Shown here: one piece after another, positions 10,701-22,576 of the stretch
How the letters are laid out: the number at the start of each line of letters is the position of its first letter
Numbering within the stretch: the stretch's first letter is position 1
NCBI GenBank assembly: GCA_964036045.1
Contig: OZ038397.1
Location: forward strand, 24,081,342-24,145,341
Source: Eutreptiella sp. 'Long Island Sound 2002'
Taxonomy: Eukaryota; Euglenozoa; Euglenophyceae; Eutreptiales; Eutreptiaceae
DNA: 64,000 nt
Direction: 5' to 3'
The notes under the pieces: model-generated
Seen by the model: only the letters and a program-made list of their open reading frames with translations
The model's database searches: none
Told to the model about the DNA's origin: nothing
Position numbers and translations under genes: made by a program

Positions 10701-12060
10701 CCTCTTCACTGCCATTCACTGACACAGAGAAATTTTGAACCAACAAGAATAAATGAGGAAGACAGCTAAAGTAGGATGGCAGCCACAAGGAAACAACGAG
10801 CGTGGAGGACTGAAAAACCACAGGAACGAAAAATCATCGAGAGACACTCAAGGTGACCTCTTGGGTAACGAACAGAACAAGTAACCTTAGATGACGAATC
10901 ACCAGGCCATTTAGGGACTGTATTCATTTGAGATTTATTCATCACATATGCAGCCATCAAATTTTCCCACATCACACGGCAAGATACAACTGTACAACTA
11001 GATGTGGCTAGGAACAAGGAACACGAAGCATGAGTATTATTTTCCTCATAAGCAAAACAATTGACAGAACACTGTGAGAGGTGTGCACATGCAATAGCCT
11101 GGTAATACTGGTTGTGGACTTTTCAACCCTTCCTTGCTGTGCCTGTTTTTGTACCCCCCCTACTCGGACAACGTGGACTAGCAGGGTCCATCGACTGGCC
11201 CAATCTAGTTTCGTGTGAGTATTTTGTGTATGCAGCATTTTTTATGGGGCTGTTGGGGTGTAACGTCGTCCGATAAGTGTGACCTCAACATCCAGCCACG
11301 ATTGGAACTGTTGACTATATATTGTATATTGTATATATATATATATATACCTTCTTAGTTTGAAGTGCCTTGGAGGTGGCATCATTCGGCACACACTGAC
11401 GTTGTTGCACTGGGGGGGGGGGGGGGGGTTACCCTCAATGTTGTGGGTCAATGCACAAGTCTGTGTCATGTGGCCATCTGTGCAGTGCTGATTCTGATGT
11501 CTTTGTGTTGGACCTTCAGCCTTTGTGGAGATTATGTGGCAGAGCAGCATCTGGCATCTGGTGGCTATGATTGTTGTGGGTTGTGCCCCGCAGATTTTTG
11601 ACGAGACTGGTTATTTCTTGTTGTGGTTATCGTGGAATGGCACTGCTTCAGAGATGGCACCTGCTGTTGTCGGTTCAACGAAAAGTGAGGTAATGGCTGC
11701 GTTGGAGGTGGCATCATTCGGGGGGCACACTAATGTGATTTTCCTGTTGTTTGCTCTGGATGGAGTTACTGTTTCTGACATTGTGGGTGGGTCGAACCGC
11801 ACTAGTCTTCGTCTGCACCAATGGGCAACTTGAAGTCATGAGGCTACTTGTGCAGTTCATGGCTCATTTGAATGTCTTTGATCGTGTCGTGTTAGAACAT
11901 GTCTCTTCGGATTATGTTATCTGTAGCTGTCTGGCATCCGTCATCGCATATGTACATACATGTGTCATACCAATCGGTAAGCTGGTTGGAAACTAAACTA
12001 TTAACTTGCATACTTCGGGTTCCTCAATGAGCTGGATGTATGGAACTTCACCTTGTTGCG
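10701..12060. other. No gene supported; simple repeats
   Basis: Only short frames. Contains a TA/TATA microsatellite (about 11,317-11,349) and an 18-base G run (about 11,411-11,429). Two short related phrases ('GGAGGTGGCATCATTCGG') occur at about 11,370 and 11,705. Confidence 0.5.
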
Positions 12061-12067
12061 TGTGGGT

Positions 12068-12913
12068 TCAGGTTGGAGTATGGATTCTGTTTGAGAATGT
12101 AGCACCAACCCTCAGATACAATACGGACGCCTGCACCCATGCGACAAAAAAAAAGCAACCTGCCACATCTGGCCGATCCGCTAACATGGCCCCGAATGCG
12201 ATAACAAACCCCAGACCTGCTTTGAACAACCATGTAATCACCGTGCGGCGTAGTGCGTGTATATACACGTGATCACCTGATATGCCACACTGAGTGCAGG
12301 CGGAGTGTAGCCATCTGCCACTTAATGTGTACTGCCTTACATCAGCCATTTTATGAAAAAGGTATGCAGTATGCGGTAAACCGCGTTGGTTGACCTACAA
12401 TCGAATGGCCTCAGCCAATAATGGGTCAATAATTACAGTATGCATTTTTCCAAATTTTTCATACAATGTGGTTCTATCACACACCTCGCCATTTTGATGC
12501 ATCACATCACAAACTTTCAAGAGACTAACGGCACGGTGTCTCGCTCCTGTATGCATGAAGAAGCGCAAATGTGCTGTGGCGCGCAAATTGCCAGTTTTCC
12601 GAAAATGGTCGAAAAGTGAATTGATCTCATGTTCTGTAAACACTGATCTCTGACGCCGTCTCTTATTAGGACGGAATCCGACCCCACGATTTGTAATTGG
12701 ATGCCATCCACCCCAGGTGAGCCAACCCCCCCATCTCCCACCCTGAGTAAAACTGCAGACTGCCTTCAGGAAGCTTGCAGCATATTTGCAAGAAGGGTGT
12801 GATGAAATAACCTGCACCAGTTCCTCCCTTCGGATTGAATCCAACCGCGGTATTATATTGCCCCTTGGCTGAATCAGTTTTGACAGGTAGTACATGCTTT
12901 TTATGTGATGCAT
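12068..12913 (-). pseudogene. Tyrosine recombinase (Crypton/DIRS-type YR) remnant
   Basis: Two minus-strand frames together show the tyrosine-recombinase layout. The upstream piece (12,913-12,395) has 'FTEHEINSLFDHF', then box I 'MHTGARHRAVSLLKVCDV' (family pattern TGxRxxE/AxxxLxWxD) and a 'KFGKMHTVIIDPLLAEAI' strand that matches the Lys/beta-sheet region before box II. The downstream piece (about 12,349-12,068) has box II 'HALRRTVITWLFKAG' (HxLRHTxAxxLxxxG). The tail where the nucleophilic Tyr should lie reads 'DVAGCFFFV', with Phe and no obvious Tyr. The pieces are separated by about 45 bases with a stop, either a tiny intron or decay. YRs of this kind occur in eukaryotic Cryptons and DIRS elements; no reverse transcriptase is seen beside it. 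Confidence 0.65.
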
Positions 12914-13030
12914 GCGTGGCTGAATCGATTCATGTTGTGATCCGGGTTGCGTCTATTTCATGTACTGCCGCATGGAGGAAAACAATTGCAGAAGTAACGG
13001 TCCATCTTGCCATCTCAATAATGTTAAAAG

Positions 13031-13303
13031 CCTCATGGCCATAAAAAGCCGGGCGCGGATAAAATACCCCATGGCCATAAAATGCCAAGTGCGGATAAAA
13101 TGCCCCATGGCCATTAAATGCCAAGCGAAGATAAAATGGCCCATGGCCATTAAATGCCAAGCGCAGATAAAATGGCCCATGGCCATAAAATGCCAAGCGC
13201 AGATAAAATGGCCCATGGCCATAAAATGCCAAGCGGAGATAAAATACCCCATGGCCACAAAATGCCAAGCACGGATCAAATACCTCATGGCCATAAAATG
13301 CCA
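13031..13303. repeat. 36-bp minisatellite (about 7.5 copies)
   Basis: Head-to-tail units of 36 bp of the form 'CCCATGGCCATAAAATGCC' + 'AAGCGCAGATAAAATGG'. The period is divisible by three, so frames stay open on both strands and give repetitive peptides; I see no reason to call these genes. Confidence 0.9.
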
Positions 13304-13515
13304 AGGTAGGTAGGTGCAACCGGCTGTGGAGAGGCGCCCCATGGATCCCGCTGGCGTTGCCGCTGTGACGAACAGGAAGAGACTCCGCGCGTGAAGAGGG
13401 GAGGCGGCTTACGTCCCGCTAGACCTGATTGGTGGCCCCCAACAAAGCGGCTCCGGGCAACACCGGAAGGGCTGATCGCCGCCAGCGTGACGTACTTGTC
13501 TCGCCGGGAGGGTTT
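13304..13515. other. Left flank of element F, no gene seen
   Basis: Moderately GC-rich unique sequence ending in GGTTT (13,511-13,515), the target-site duplication of element F. Without F it would join 'GCCTTCGTGC' at 20,316. Confidence 0.6.
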
Positions 13516-14184
13516 TGTCATATGCTTGTGCTTGGGTGCATATAGAAAACCCATTTTCCTTGTCTTGCACTTAAAAATCAAATTGTTTCCAATGTTCTCC
13601 ATTACAATTGATCTTGTTGGCAAGTACAGGACACAGGCAACAGCAAGAAGACGAAGTCGTGAACGAACATTGAGCTGGACCAACTGGCTGGTCCAGTAAT
13701 ACGGGTTCACATGCCTAAATAACAAGAAAATTGATATAACAATAAATTCTCATTAAAAAGGCAATAAAACCTATATTTTATCAACTTTCTGAGTAGTCTA
13801 TCTTATCACAGGCCTTGTCAACATTACGTAAATTGCTGTCGGCGGCAAAAGACGGCGACAGTCGCGACAGGCCATCTGAAGCTTCCAAATAGCTTCAAAA
13901 TAGCTTCTAATACATTAGAACCTTCTAAAATGCTATAAAACATGATTAAATCACATTATAAGCATATGGGATGTGATTATTCATGTATGGCTACTAATGT
14001 ATCCTAGATCTCTGCTCTCTGTAGTGTACCTAAGAGCAGTAGACTCTAGCAGTAAGCTATAGGCTTGGAATATAAGCCAAATATGAGCAAATATCCTAGT
14101 GTTTCAGGATCTTGAAGCTTGGAGAGGTCTAGTATAGATCCTCTAGAAAGCTTCTGAGAGGCCCAAATGCCCTGACTTATTACA
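13516..14184 (-). repeat. Element F LTR (3' LTR in minus orientation)
   Basis: 669 bp, reading TGTAATAAGTCAGG...GCATATGACA on the minus strand. Identical to 19,642-20,310 apart from one G/A change (AAAAAGGCAATA versus AAAAAGACAATA). Contains GTCCAGTAAT at 13,691-13,700 (plus strand), next to a 7-bp inverted repeat CTGGACC/GGTCCAG. Confidence 0.95.
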
Positions 14185-14194
14185 CCCCCTTCCT
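14185..14194 (-). promoter_or_regulatory. Element F polypurine tract
   Basis: Minus strand AGGAAGGGGG lies immediately before the TGTAAT start of the LTR. This is the expected position of the plus-strand DNA primer and the reason for assigning the element to the minus strand. Confidence 0.7.
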
Positions 14195-17100
14195 AAGCTT
14201 CATGCACATTCGCTAAGAATGTTCATGACAAGCTGATAATCTAACATAAGGAGGGGTATGGGCATAAGGAACGCTCATATTGAATGTTCTGAGTGTCTAA
14301 TGTAGTGTTTTAGTACCCCCTTCCTAGAGGTAAAGATGTATCTCCACCTAAGAGGGTAAAGTTCCTAAGTCTTGGGTATGGTAGGGCTCTAAATGAAACA
14401 TGAGAAACACTAAGCAAAAAGCTAGCATACAAAGTATGAACAATGATAACCTAAATCTTCAGGCAAACAATGAGGGTAAGGGTAATACACCTGGATGTAG
14501 ACGTATACATTACACTGAGCTATACGGAAAATCAATCACAATTGAGAATGAAATGCAACATGTGGGGTTAAACTGGAAATTCAAGCTCTGCCGAAGCTGT
14601 CTATTGACAGGCTTGTCTTCGTCATCCAAAGAGAGGATATACCACCTTACCCAACGGACGCGTTACATGTGGCTACCTAATGCAATGGATGCATTGGTAC
14701 CTATTTGATGCAATGGGTTTCGTGGCCTGCATTACATGGACAGAGAAAGCGAGGCAGCATCAGTAATGACCAACTGTTGATTAGTTTAGCGGGTAGGGAT
14801 AACTCATAGTGTGTGGGGGGGGTTGGCAGTCACGATGAGTAGACATCATCTGACCCGGATCTGCTCTTTCTTATCCCGGCCATGGGGATTGATCCGTCTG
14901 GGGGTATGGGGATTTATACTAATACTTCAACCAAAAAAACGTTGAAAGATATAGTCCGTCATTACCAACCTTTTACTCATACTTTCTAGCTATCTCTAAA
15001 AACAAAGCTGAAACGTCAGTTACCTAACAAGCTTAGCAATCATGTACAAAAGAATCAATATCCCATCACGGAAAAATGCTCTCGGCCGCAGAACATATGA
15101 ACCATGTTCCTCAATAGGACATAGCCAACAGGAATCTAATGAGATATGAAGCTAGCGGGAATATTGATTTGTGTAGACATGTCCTAATCGACTTAAATTA
15201 CCAAAGCAAATAATTTGCACAAGGAAGTGAAAATGTAGAAGTGTCTTCATCATGTAAATTCAGAGAAAGAAGATGTATGGGTTGTGACAAGGTGCTAAAG
15301 ATGACAAAACCAATGAATTGTATGTGTGCATGTAGGGGTTGGGTTCACGGGTAGGGGTGGGTTGGTCCCCTGGGGTTGGTTGGAAACGAAGTAGGTAAGT
15401 GATAAGTGAAAAAAAGTTGAAAGGTCGGATCTTTCATGGAACGCCGTTCAGCTCTAGTGCGAGCCAACGGATATCCTACACGACTAGAGGGTCGCCACTG
15501 CCTCATACGCGAAATGTATCATTGTCAGGTTGTCTCAAACAAGTGGAAGTAGTAAATCTCCGAAAAATGCTATTGTAGTTAAAGTGTGTTCTGTACCTTA
15601 CCGGAAGACCAATTATGGCGAGCCCCTTGCCCAGCAGATGGTTGTACAAAGCCATCCGTGCGGGGGCCTGTCTTCCTACATGAAGAGTGAATTCCGCTCA
15701 ACTGAATTGCAGGATTCAGGCTATCCTCTTGGAGCTTAACTCCGTCATCTATCTCTACCGCAAGAGAAGGGGTCTATCCCACTGCAGGGAAAGTACTTAT
15801 CTACCCGCGCAAGGGTAGAAGCCCATTACTGTAGGCTTTCGATACCTTTCGATAATCCTTTTCAATGAGCCTACCGTAGTGCACCGCTGGTCTCGGTGGC
15901 TACCGGCGTAGGGCTCTTCACTAACACATCGCGGAATGCATTAGCCAAGTCACAGGCTAAGTGACCAAGCTTAAACCTGTTCACTTGTGTTACACAACAA
16001 AGACGTGGCGGGGTGAGACCAATGCCGGCTCTTGTAAGCGGACACTGACTATCTACACGAAGGAAATGACTTAGAAATTGGCTCATAGGCAAAAATTTGA
16101 TGGATGTGGTACTACAGCAATTCCTCAGAGTGTGATATCCAAAGAGAACAAATGGAATAATCAAACGGTTCATGGTATGTGTTTGTGTGTGGGTTGTATG
16201 TGTGGTGTGATGAGGGAGGGAATGTGTGAAAAATCCAAGTAAGTTTGTCATGCTGATGGTCTGCTCGGGGGGATAGAGATTGTAATGTTGTAGACTACAG
16301 ACACTCAATTGAGCACTCTCAAACCCGGTAATTGAGGCTGTACCAGGCGATCTAGCGTAAGTTAACGAAGCGGAACGTACCCGTAGTGGTTCGGTAGCAA
16401 ATTTGAGGATAAACTAGCTCTTTAGACCAAATGACCTAGGTCAATGATCGCGAGGGTTGGAAAAGAGATTCATTCCTCACAACTTGCAGTTAATCAACAA
16501 AAGTTGAGTGGATACGAATGAATTGTTCGTAGCTGCGATCCAAAACTCGGGGTCTATTGAGCAAAAGGTGCTCATAGAACTACGAAGGGCAGATCAATTA
16601 CGGACCATATTGCATGTTGAGCGTTATGGGCAAGCCCTTGCAATAAGGAAGTAATGCAATAAGTATGAAATGTAAGATTTGCAAAGTGAAATGCAATGAA
16701 TGAGTGACCTTTCTGAACGAATGAATGAAATGCAATCCGAATGGAGAGTAGAATACGTCACTAGTCAAACGCTTGCCTTGACGGCCATGCAGTGAAGGAT
16801 GAGATGCATGGTAGAGTGAAATGAGGACAAATCACTTCCTAGCTCAAATGCAATTGTGCTCAAATGAAACAGCTTGACAAATCCAGGCTTCCGGAAAGGG
16901 TCTCAGCACACGTATGAGTGGCGGACCGTGACCAGAAGTCATGCAGTCTATGCAGAGTCTCGGCAACCCATGAGAGGGCACGGACCGTGCTCAGAACTAC
17001 ATTGAACTGTGTCAGGTAGTTGAGTAAAGAGATGAAAATCAGTTATATGGCATTGCACACTAACATTCCGACCTGCACCTACTGGAATGGTTACCTCTAT

Positions 17101-19631
17101 TACAGTACCAGCGCCTTGCGGCACTTCTCCTCACCACCCTGCCCTACAGGGGGAGGACCAGAGACATTAAGTTGCTTTAGGGTAATACCATAAAATCAAT
17201 GCACCTCCTACACTAGCTAGTTAGCTAGCTAGCTAGCTAGAGTAAGTAAGTAAGAGTAAGTAAGTTTTGCAAGCTTCTTCCGCGGCCAGTTACCACCACT
17301 AACCTCTCTCATCGGAGGATGGTCACAAGGACCCCGAGAGAGGTCAATGCCAATGGTTTGGTCGAATGCGGTCTTTTAATGTTTCACTTGGGTGCTCCTG
17401 CATTGAGTCTTCTCTTCCGCCTTCCGCTCACACCCGTCTTTCGCCTCCCTACTCCCTGGTGGCAACAAGCCCCACGCCTTCTTTGTCCCCATGACAACGG
17501 GCCAGCCGAACTGAGCCACTCAGCCTGGGGAGTCGAAGGGAAAGGCTTGGACGGTGAATGTGGCGGATGCAAACGGTCTGTTAATGGTTGAGGCCAAAGT
17601 TGGTTTTGTGGCCGAAAAACACAACAAAATGTTTCACTATTTATTGCGTGTCTAAGTAATTCTAAGGTATCTACCTTTCTACCTAGGCTAAGCCTAGTCA
17701 GAATGAATCAAAACTGATGCAAACAATCGCAAACTGCAATATCATACAATGATTCAAGGTTATTAGAAGACCACAGAAATCGCGAATGGTTTTGCAAAAC
17801 AATCACCGAAAACCATGTGTTTCCTTGAAAATGCCCAACTTCTGCACCTTTTTTCTTTACTATGTTGCTGAGATGTCAGAAAAAGAATATCTGCACTGTG
17901 TAGGGCATGTCCTCAGGTTTTCCAAACATATTTGATGTTGCCCCAACTGATCATAGGCTCAGAGAAATGGAAGTTTGGGGGCGACACATGAATCTCTCAT
18001 GCCACACATGCTGAAAAACCATCAAAAAAGCATAAGGAAACCGAACTTTTTCACTGTCATCCCATTTTCAATAAAGTCCAATGATTAGATATCTGCAAAC
18101 TAGACACCATTACCTTTCCAAAACAGCTTTGATGACTGCTCAACTCACCATAAGCTCTGAGAAAGGTATTTTCCTTGTAGCAACATGAACACAAACATTG
18201 AAAACATGCTTTCATGCACTAAGTTGACCACCATGGAAAAAATCCATTCTTGACCACAGAAATTCAAGGTAAACATTTGTCGTAAACTTCATGCTCCAGT
18301 GTTCGTAAAACACCTTTGTTCAGGTTCGAACTCACTAGGGTCTCAGAGAAATGATTAAACCTCCAAAATCATTTTTCATGATTTTTCACCAAGTGGTTCG
18401 TGTGGTAACTTGCTACAGTTTTACCATAGCCATTCTTATTTTCTGAAAATAAAAACGACTCAGGGTTAGAAAGCACATACTTCAGTGTTGTTTAGAAAAA
18501 TAATGTCGAACCTCAAACCTTTTTTCTCAGGGAGATATGAAGGAAGCACAAAAGGCACTTTTGAGGGGTTTTTGGAGTGTGGTTTATGGGTGACTTTGTT
18601 GGGGATAGGAAAAATAGCAGAAAAATTGATTCCAAGAAAGTGAAGTGGGGGATAGAAGCGTACCACTGTCTACTTTCGAAAAATACTTGGTTCAGATTTT
18701 TCCAGCACAGTGGCGCGAAGATATTCGTAAAACACCAAATGTCATTTTGGGGTGTTTTAGAGGGTTGGGCAAAAAGTGATTCATGGGTCATTCTGAAAAA
18801 ATCACAGAAAATAGCCCTTGAGGAACTGAAACAAAGTGAGAGTCGCATTTGAAAGCTAGCGCTCTCTACTTTACAACAGCGATTCGACGCACTGGCGCGA
18901 AGATACGCGTGAAATGAGTTAGGCCATATTCGACATTTTTGGCCTTTTGGTACATCAATGAGTTGAAAGAAATGTGAAAGAATTCAAAGCTTTTGGACTC
19001 CCAAGAGGGTCAACAGTGACTGGGGTGGGGATTTATAGTCACGGACCGTCCCTTTAGTCCCTTCTCTTGACATAGGGTCTCTTGAAGGACCGTAAGCAAG
19101 GAGAAGATAAGCCTTGAAAATGCACCACAAGAAGTATGCAACATGTAGCAAACAAAAGCAACACAATGAATGGCTCTAGGCCTCAAAGAGCCTCAAGAGA
19201 GCCTCTGGAAGCTCGCTCGCAGCTCTTCTGCAGCACGTCGTCGTCGTAGAAGTCGTCGTCGTCGTCGCTGAAGCGCTGGGAAGTCGCCTTGTGTTGTAGA
19301 AGTTCACCACATATTTGAAACTTCTTGTTAACTTAAAATCCTTCACAATCTTCACCAAACTCAATGAAATGAACCCGTTGGACGGCTTTTCGAACTCTTC
19401 TGAAGCCTCTGGCGTCGTCGTACTTGCGTAAAGGTCGCTTCACGCTACGCTCTTGGAGTCTTCGAATTTATTTGAAGGTTCTTTGGCCATAGGAGAGGTA
19501 TACCTTCAAGACTTGAAAGTTTCTTGAACTTTTTGATAAATTCAAGCAAGGAACTCACTTTACTTGAACAGCGTACGCTGGCCCAGCTGCTGCTCGTCGT
19601 CCTCGTCGTCGTCGACCTGCTGGAACTTCAG
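14195..19631 (-). other. Interior of element F, non-coding
   Basis: No domain-bearing ORF. The part at 14,700-16,600 has many short self-complementary segments and a word 'GAAAGATATAGTCC' (14,949-14,962) reminiscent of group I intron P7, but the matching core is not found. A TAGC/TAAG microsatellite lies at about 17,212-17,266 and GTC-triplet runs at about 19,220-19,270. Confidence 0.6.
17760..18960. repeat. Degenerate tandem repeat, about 190 bp
   Basis: Related phrases of the form 'TTCCAAAACA...CTCA...AGGCTCAGAGAAATG' recur near 17,924, 18,117 and 18,303, with a weaker copy near 18,725 ('ATTCGTAAAACACC'). The spacing is about 186-193 bp. Old, diverged tandem duplication inside element F. 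Confidence 0.5.
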
Positions 19632-19641
19632 ATTACTGGAC
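19632..19641 (-). promoter_or_regulatory. Element F putative self-primer binding site
   Basis: On the minus strand the ten bases directly after the 5' LTR are GTCCAGTAAT. The LTR itself contains, on the same RNA strand, the exact complement ATTACTGGAC (19,826 to 19,817). With no gap to the LTR and no resemblance to a tRNA 3' end (TGG...), this matches Tf1-type self-priming, where the first bases of the transcript anneal to the PBS. Confidence 0.65.
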
Positions 19642-20310
19642 TGTCATATGCTTGTGCTTGGGTGCATATAGAAAACCCATTTTCCTTGTCTTGCACTTAA
19701 AAATCAAATTGTTTCCAATGTTCTCCATTACAATTGATCTTGTTGGCAAGTACAGGACACAGGCAACAGCAAGAAGACGAAGTCGTGAACGAACATTGAG
19801 CTGGACCAACTGGCTGGTCCAGTAATACGGGTTCACATGCCTAAATAACAAGAAAATTGATATAACAATAAATTCTCATTAAAAAGACAATAAAACCTAT
19901 ATTTTATCAACTTTCTGAGTAGTCTATCTTATCACAGGCCTTGTCAACATTACGTAAATTGCTGTCGGCGGCAAAAGACGGCGACAGTCGCGACAGGCCA
20001 TCTGAAGCTTCCAAATAGCTTCAAAATAGCTTCTAATACATTAGAACCTTCTAAAATGCTATAAAACATGATTAAATCACATTATAAGCATATGGGATGT
20101 GATTATTCATGTATGGCTACTAATGTATCCTAGATCTCTGCTCTCTGTAGTGTACCTAAGAGCAGTAGACTCTAGCAGTAAGCTATAGGCTTGGAATATA
20201 AGCCAAATATGAGCAAATATCCTAGTGTTTCAGGATCTTGAAGCTTGGAGAGGTCTAGTATAGATCCTCTAGAAAGCTTCTGAGAGGCCCAAATGCCCTG
20301 ACTTATTACA
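19642..20310 (-). repeat. Element F LTR (5' LTR in minus orientation)
   Basis: 669 bp. If the primer decamer marks the RNA start (19,826), U3 is about 484 bp and R-U5 about 185 bp; AT-rich TTATTTA lies some 20 bases upstream of that point on the minus strand. Confidence 0.95.
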
Positions 20311-21695
20311 GGTTTGCCTTCGTGCTTGCGCACGTCCCCTCCTTTGGGCGGAACCCTAGGGGTTCACCGGACTTCCTGGCGTATCTTGTTCCCAAGGCAT
20401 GCATGCATGTTCTTGGTGCTGGGGTTTCGAGGTGCTTGAATGTCGCACGCTCCCCCTCGAGTCCCAAAGCAACGCAGGCCTTAGGATGCAGCCCTACCCC
20501 CGGTCTCTGGATCGCATTTGGCTGGGTCGGCTGCATGGCACGGGCTGCCTCAGTGCCCGGGCTATGGACACTGGGTTTCCTACTGTGGTGTCGTGCTTGT
20601 GTTTGGGTTTGGGTTTCGTTTTAACCCCGCCTTTCCCGGCTGGGGTCTAGGGTGGGTTTGCCTGGTTACGGGTTGTGGCTTGGCCCCGCCCCTCGTGGTT
20701 TGGGTTTGTGGGTTTTGTGTGCGTTTGGGATTGGGTTCCGCGGTAACCCCGCCACTCTTGGTCGGGGTCTAGGGTGTGTGTGTTCGGGTTTTGGTTTCGG
20801 GTGTGTTTCTCCCTTCCCGTGTGTGGGTTTGGGTTTTTCCTGCCGCTTGCTATCTCTGGGGTTACGTTCCTCCGCGCGCTTCGTCCGTTTTGTGCTACCT
20901 CTCGGCGGGGCCGTCCGCGGGGTTGAGTTGTAAAAACTGCAGGTACAGTGTTTGGGGCACTCTGCTGACATTTGCGATGCCGTCTGTTAATTCTTGTCTG
21001 TAGATAATGACGGTGGTCTCTTATCGTCAGGATGGCTGGCCTGTCGCCGTCGCCATCGCCAACGTCTCAGGATCATCCTTATGAGAAATCATGTAGGTAA
21101 AACCCACTGCCATGTCGACGAGGTATCAGAATGAGTAGAACATTTGTGAATGACGGCATGGCGCTCAAGGGATCATTTGCCTTATTGATAAAGGCTGACG
21201 GACGTTCATTTGCAAGATGACGCATTTGCTGTGTACATGCATACGTCTTTGTTTATATGATGTTTGCTTGGTTGCTATTGACCTATTGTCATTCTCTGAC
21301 ATGGTATGTCGCCATGTTCATTCATGCAATCTCGTTGATTGGTGTCTTGTTGACCTTCATGCATATCATCGTTCCACACGTACGTGCGTCCATGTGTTGA
21401 GTTATTTAGTTGAGTGTAGCTTTGTGCGAAGCATATATGTTTGATTATCCATGTGAATTATCATTGGTTCATGTGTTTCCCCTTTGTGTGCTTATAGGCA
21501 TGTAGTCGGTGGTGATCCCGGCCATGCATGGATGGGCCCGGGGGCACATGAGGCATGGGGGCCTCCTTTGTATCTTGAGAGGTTCAACCAGGTTTGGCAT
21601 AGAGAATAAAGATGCACTTATGCCGCACTGAGGAGTGCATTACCTCATTTCCACTTTGCTTTGTGCTTTGCTCCACTTGTGTGTAGTCTTGTAGG
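20311..21695. other. Right flank of F and left flank of A, no gene supported
   Basis: Starts with the GGTTT duplication. 20,560-20,840 is G/T-rich with two imperfect copies of a segment containing 'AACCCCGCC' and 'GGGGTCTAGGGTG' (near 20,622 and 20,745) and short GTTTGGGTTTGGG runs. Frames here are short and repeat-driven. 21,000-21,690 is ordinary AT-balanced sequence without recognisable features. Confidence 0.5.
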
Positions 21696-22478
21696 TAAGA
21701 AGCAGTGCTTTTCCAATGCTTTGAGGCATACTCTAGTTGTATTAGAGATGCACTGAGCATCCAGGCATTTCTATCTTAGTATTGGTCCCACCAAAAGTGG
21801 TGATAACACATTTTGACCTATGGAACCAAACACCCAATCAGGATATGGAGTGGACCCCTTAACCCCCTTTCAATGTGAGGCCAATCATCTTCTCCTGAGT
21901 TGACTGAGAACTGACATATCCAGGGCAGAGCCTATGAATTTATCTACGTTTTTCGATGAATTCTTAGCTGTCCTAGTGGTATGCATCCTAGGGGGCTGGG
22001 CACCTCTTTTTGAGAGGTCCTGGGTTCAATTCCCGGTCAGCCTAGCTAAGTGGGAAGATCCCATGTGACATGGCAGTGACCTCATCGCCACATGCCCTGC
22101 CACCTCAGCACATATGGGACCCAAAACAAAGAGAGCACATCTCCTGAGATGGCACTATGGAGATAGAGTGACCATGGGGCAGTTTTCCAACTCTTTTCCA
22201 AAACATTTCAACTATCTTTGTGAATATGCAATCCGATTTGACCTGAGTTGCAGTTTCTGTGAATATCCTTTCATCTTTCACTGTTTACACTGCAGCCCTT
22301 CATGCTTTGATCCTGATTCTCTTCTCCTTGCATACCTCTGGCTTGGGCTATCCTGGATTGACTGTATTTCTGCAAACAAAAGCTTTTCATCTCCAAAAAC
22401 AAGCAGCAGAAAACCCTACACCAACAGCAAGCAGCAGGAGAGGCAAAAACACAGTGTTGAAACCACTATAAACCTTTC
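21696..22478 (+). repeat. Element A 5' LTR
   Basis: About 783 bp, starting TAAGAAGCAGTGC and ending AAACCTTTC before the PBS; matches 42,657-43,440. It does not start TG or end CA. Relative to the right-hand copy it seems to lack about 260 bp just before the PBS. Contains a tRNA-like segment (separate entry). Confidence 0.85.
21967..22042 (+). tRNA. tRNA-like segment within the LTR (SINE-like)
   Basis: 76 nt with near-complementary ends GCTGTCC/GGTCAGC (one mismatch) and a T-arm CTGGG-TTCAATT-CCCGG with a B-box-like GGTTCAATTCC. It also has a stem CCTC-TTTTT-GAGAGG that could be a variable arm, and an A-box-like TAGTGGTATGCATCC. The D and anticodon arms do not fold cleanly, so this is a tRNA-derived sequence or pol III promoter rather than a working tRNA gene. 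Confidence 0.4.
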
Positions 22479-22490
22479 TGGTAGCAGAGG
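22479..22490 (+). promoter_or_regulatory. Element A primer-binding site (initiator-Met tRNA)
   Basis: TGGTAGCAGAGG immediately follows the LTR. It is the 12-nt complement of the 3' end of eukaryotic initiator tRNA-Met of the CCUCUGCUACCA type. Confidence 0.85.
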
Positions 22491-22576
22491 CAGACTGTCT
22501 CTGCGCACTGGCAGCAACCCCGCGCCGTACATCCAGTGCGCCGAGCAGTCACATATAAGCAGAAGGGCGAACGAAG

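Larger units (their letters stand above)
13516..20310 (-). mobile_element. Non-coding LTR retrotransposon F (self-priming type)
   Basis: A 6.8-kb element bounded by 669-bp LTRs (TG...CA) that differ at only one base I could find, and by a perfect 5-bp target duplication GGTTT (13,511-13,515 and 20,311-20,315). The insertion is therefore recent. On the minus strand a polypurine tract abuts one LTR and a 10-nt putative primer site abuts the other. The 5.4-kb interior has no frame longer than about 145 codons and no gag or pol motif on either strand, so it must have moved using proteins supplied by another element. Confidence 0.92.

Noticed and set aside
13031-13303. CRISPR-like array
   Set aside because: Units are contiguous 36-bp tandem repeats without unique spacers; a minisatellite in eukaryotic DNA.
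14940-14970. Group I intron-like word GAAAGATATAGTCC inside element F
   Set aside because: It resembles the P7/S element, but no pairing GACTA-type strand or other core elements were found in the proper order nearby.
20590-20840. Telomere-like GTTTGGGTTTGGG runs
   Set aside because: Only two or three units in a generally G/T-rich stretch, not a telomeric array.
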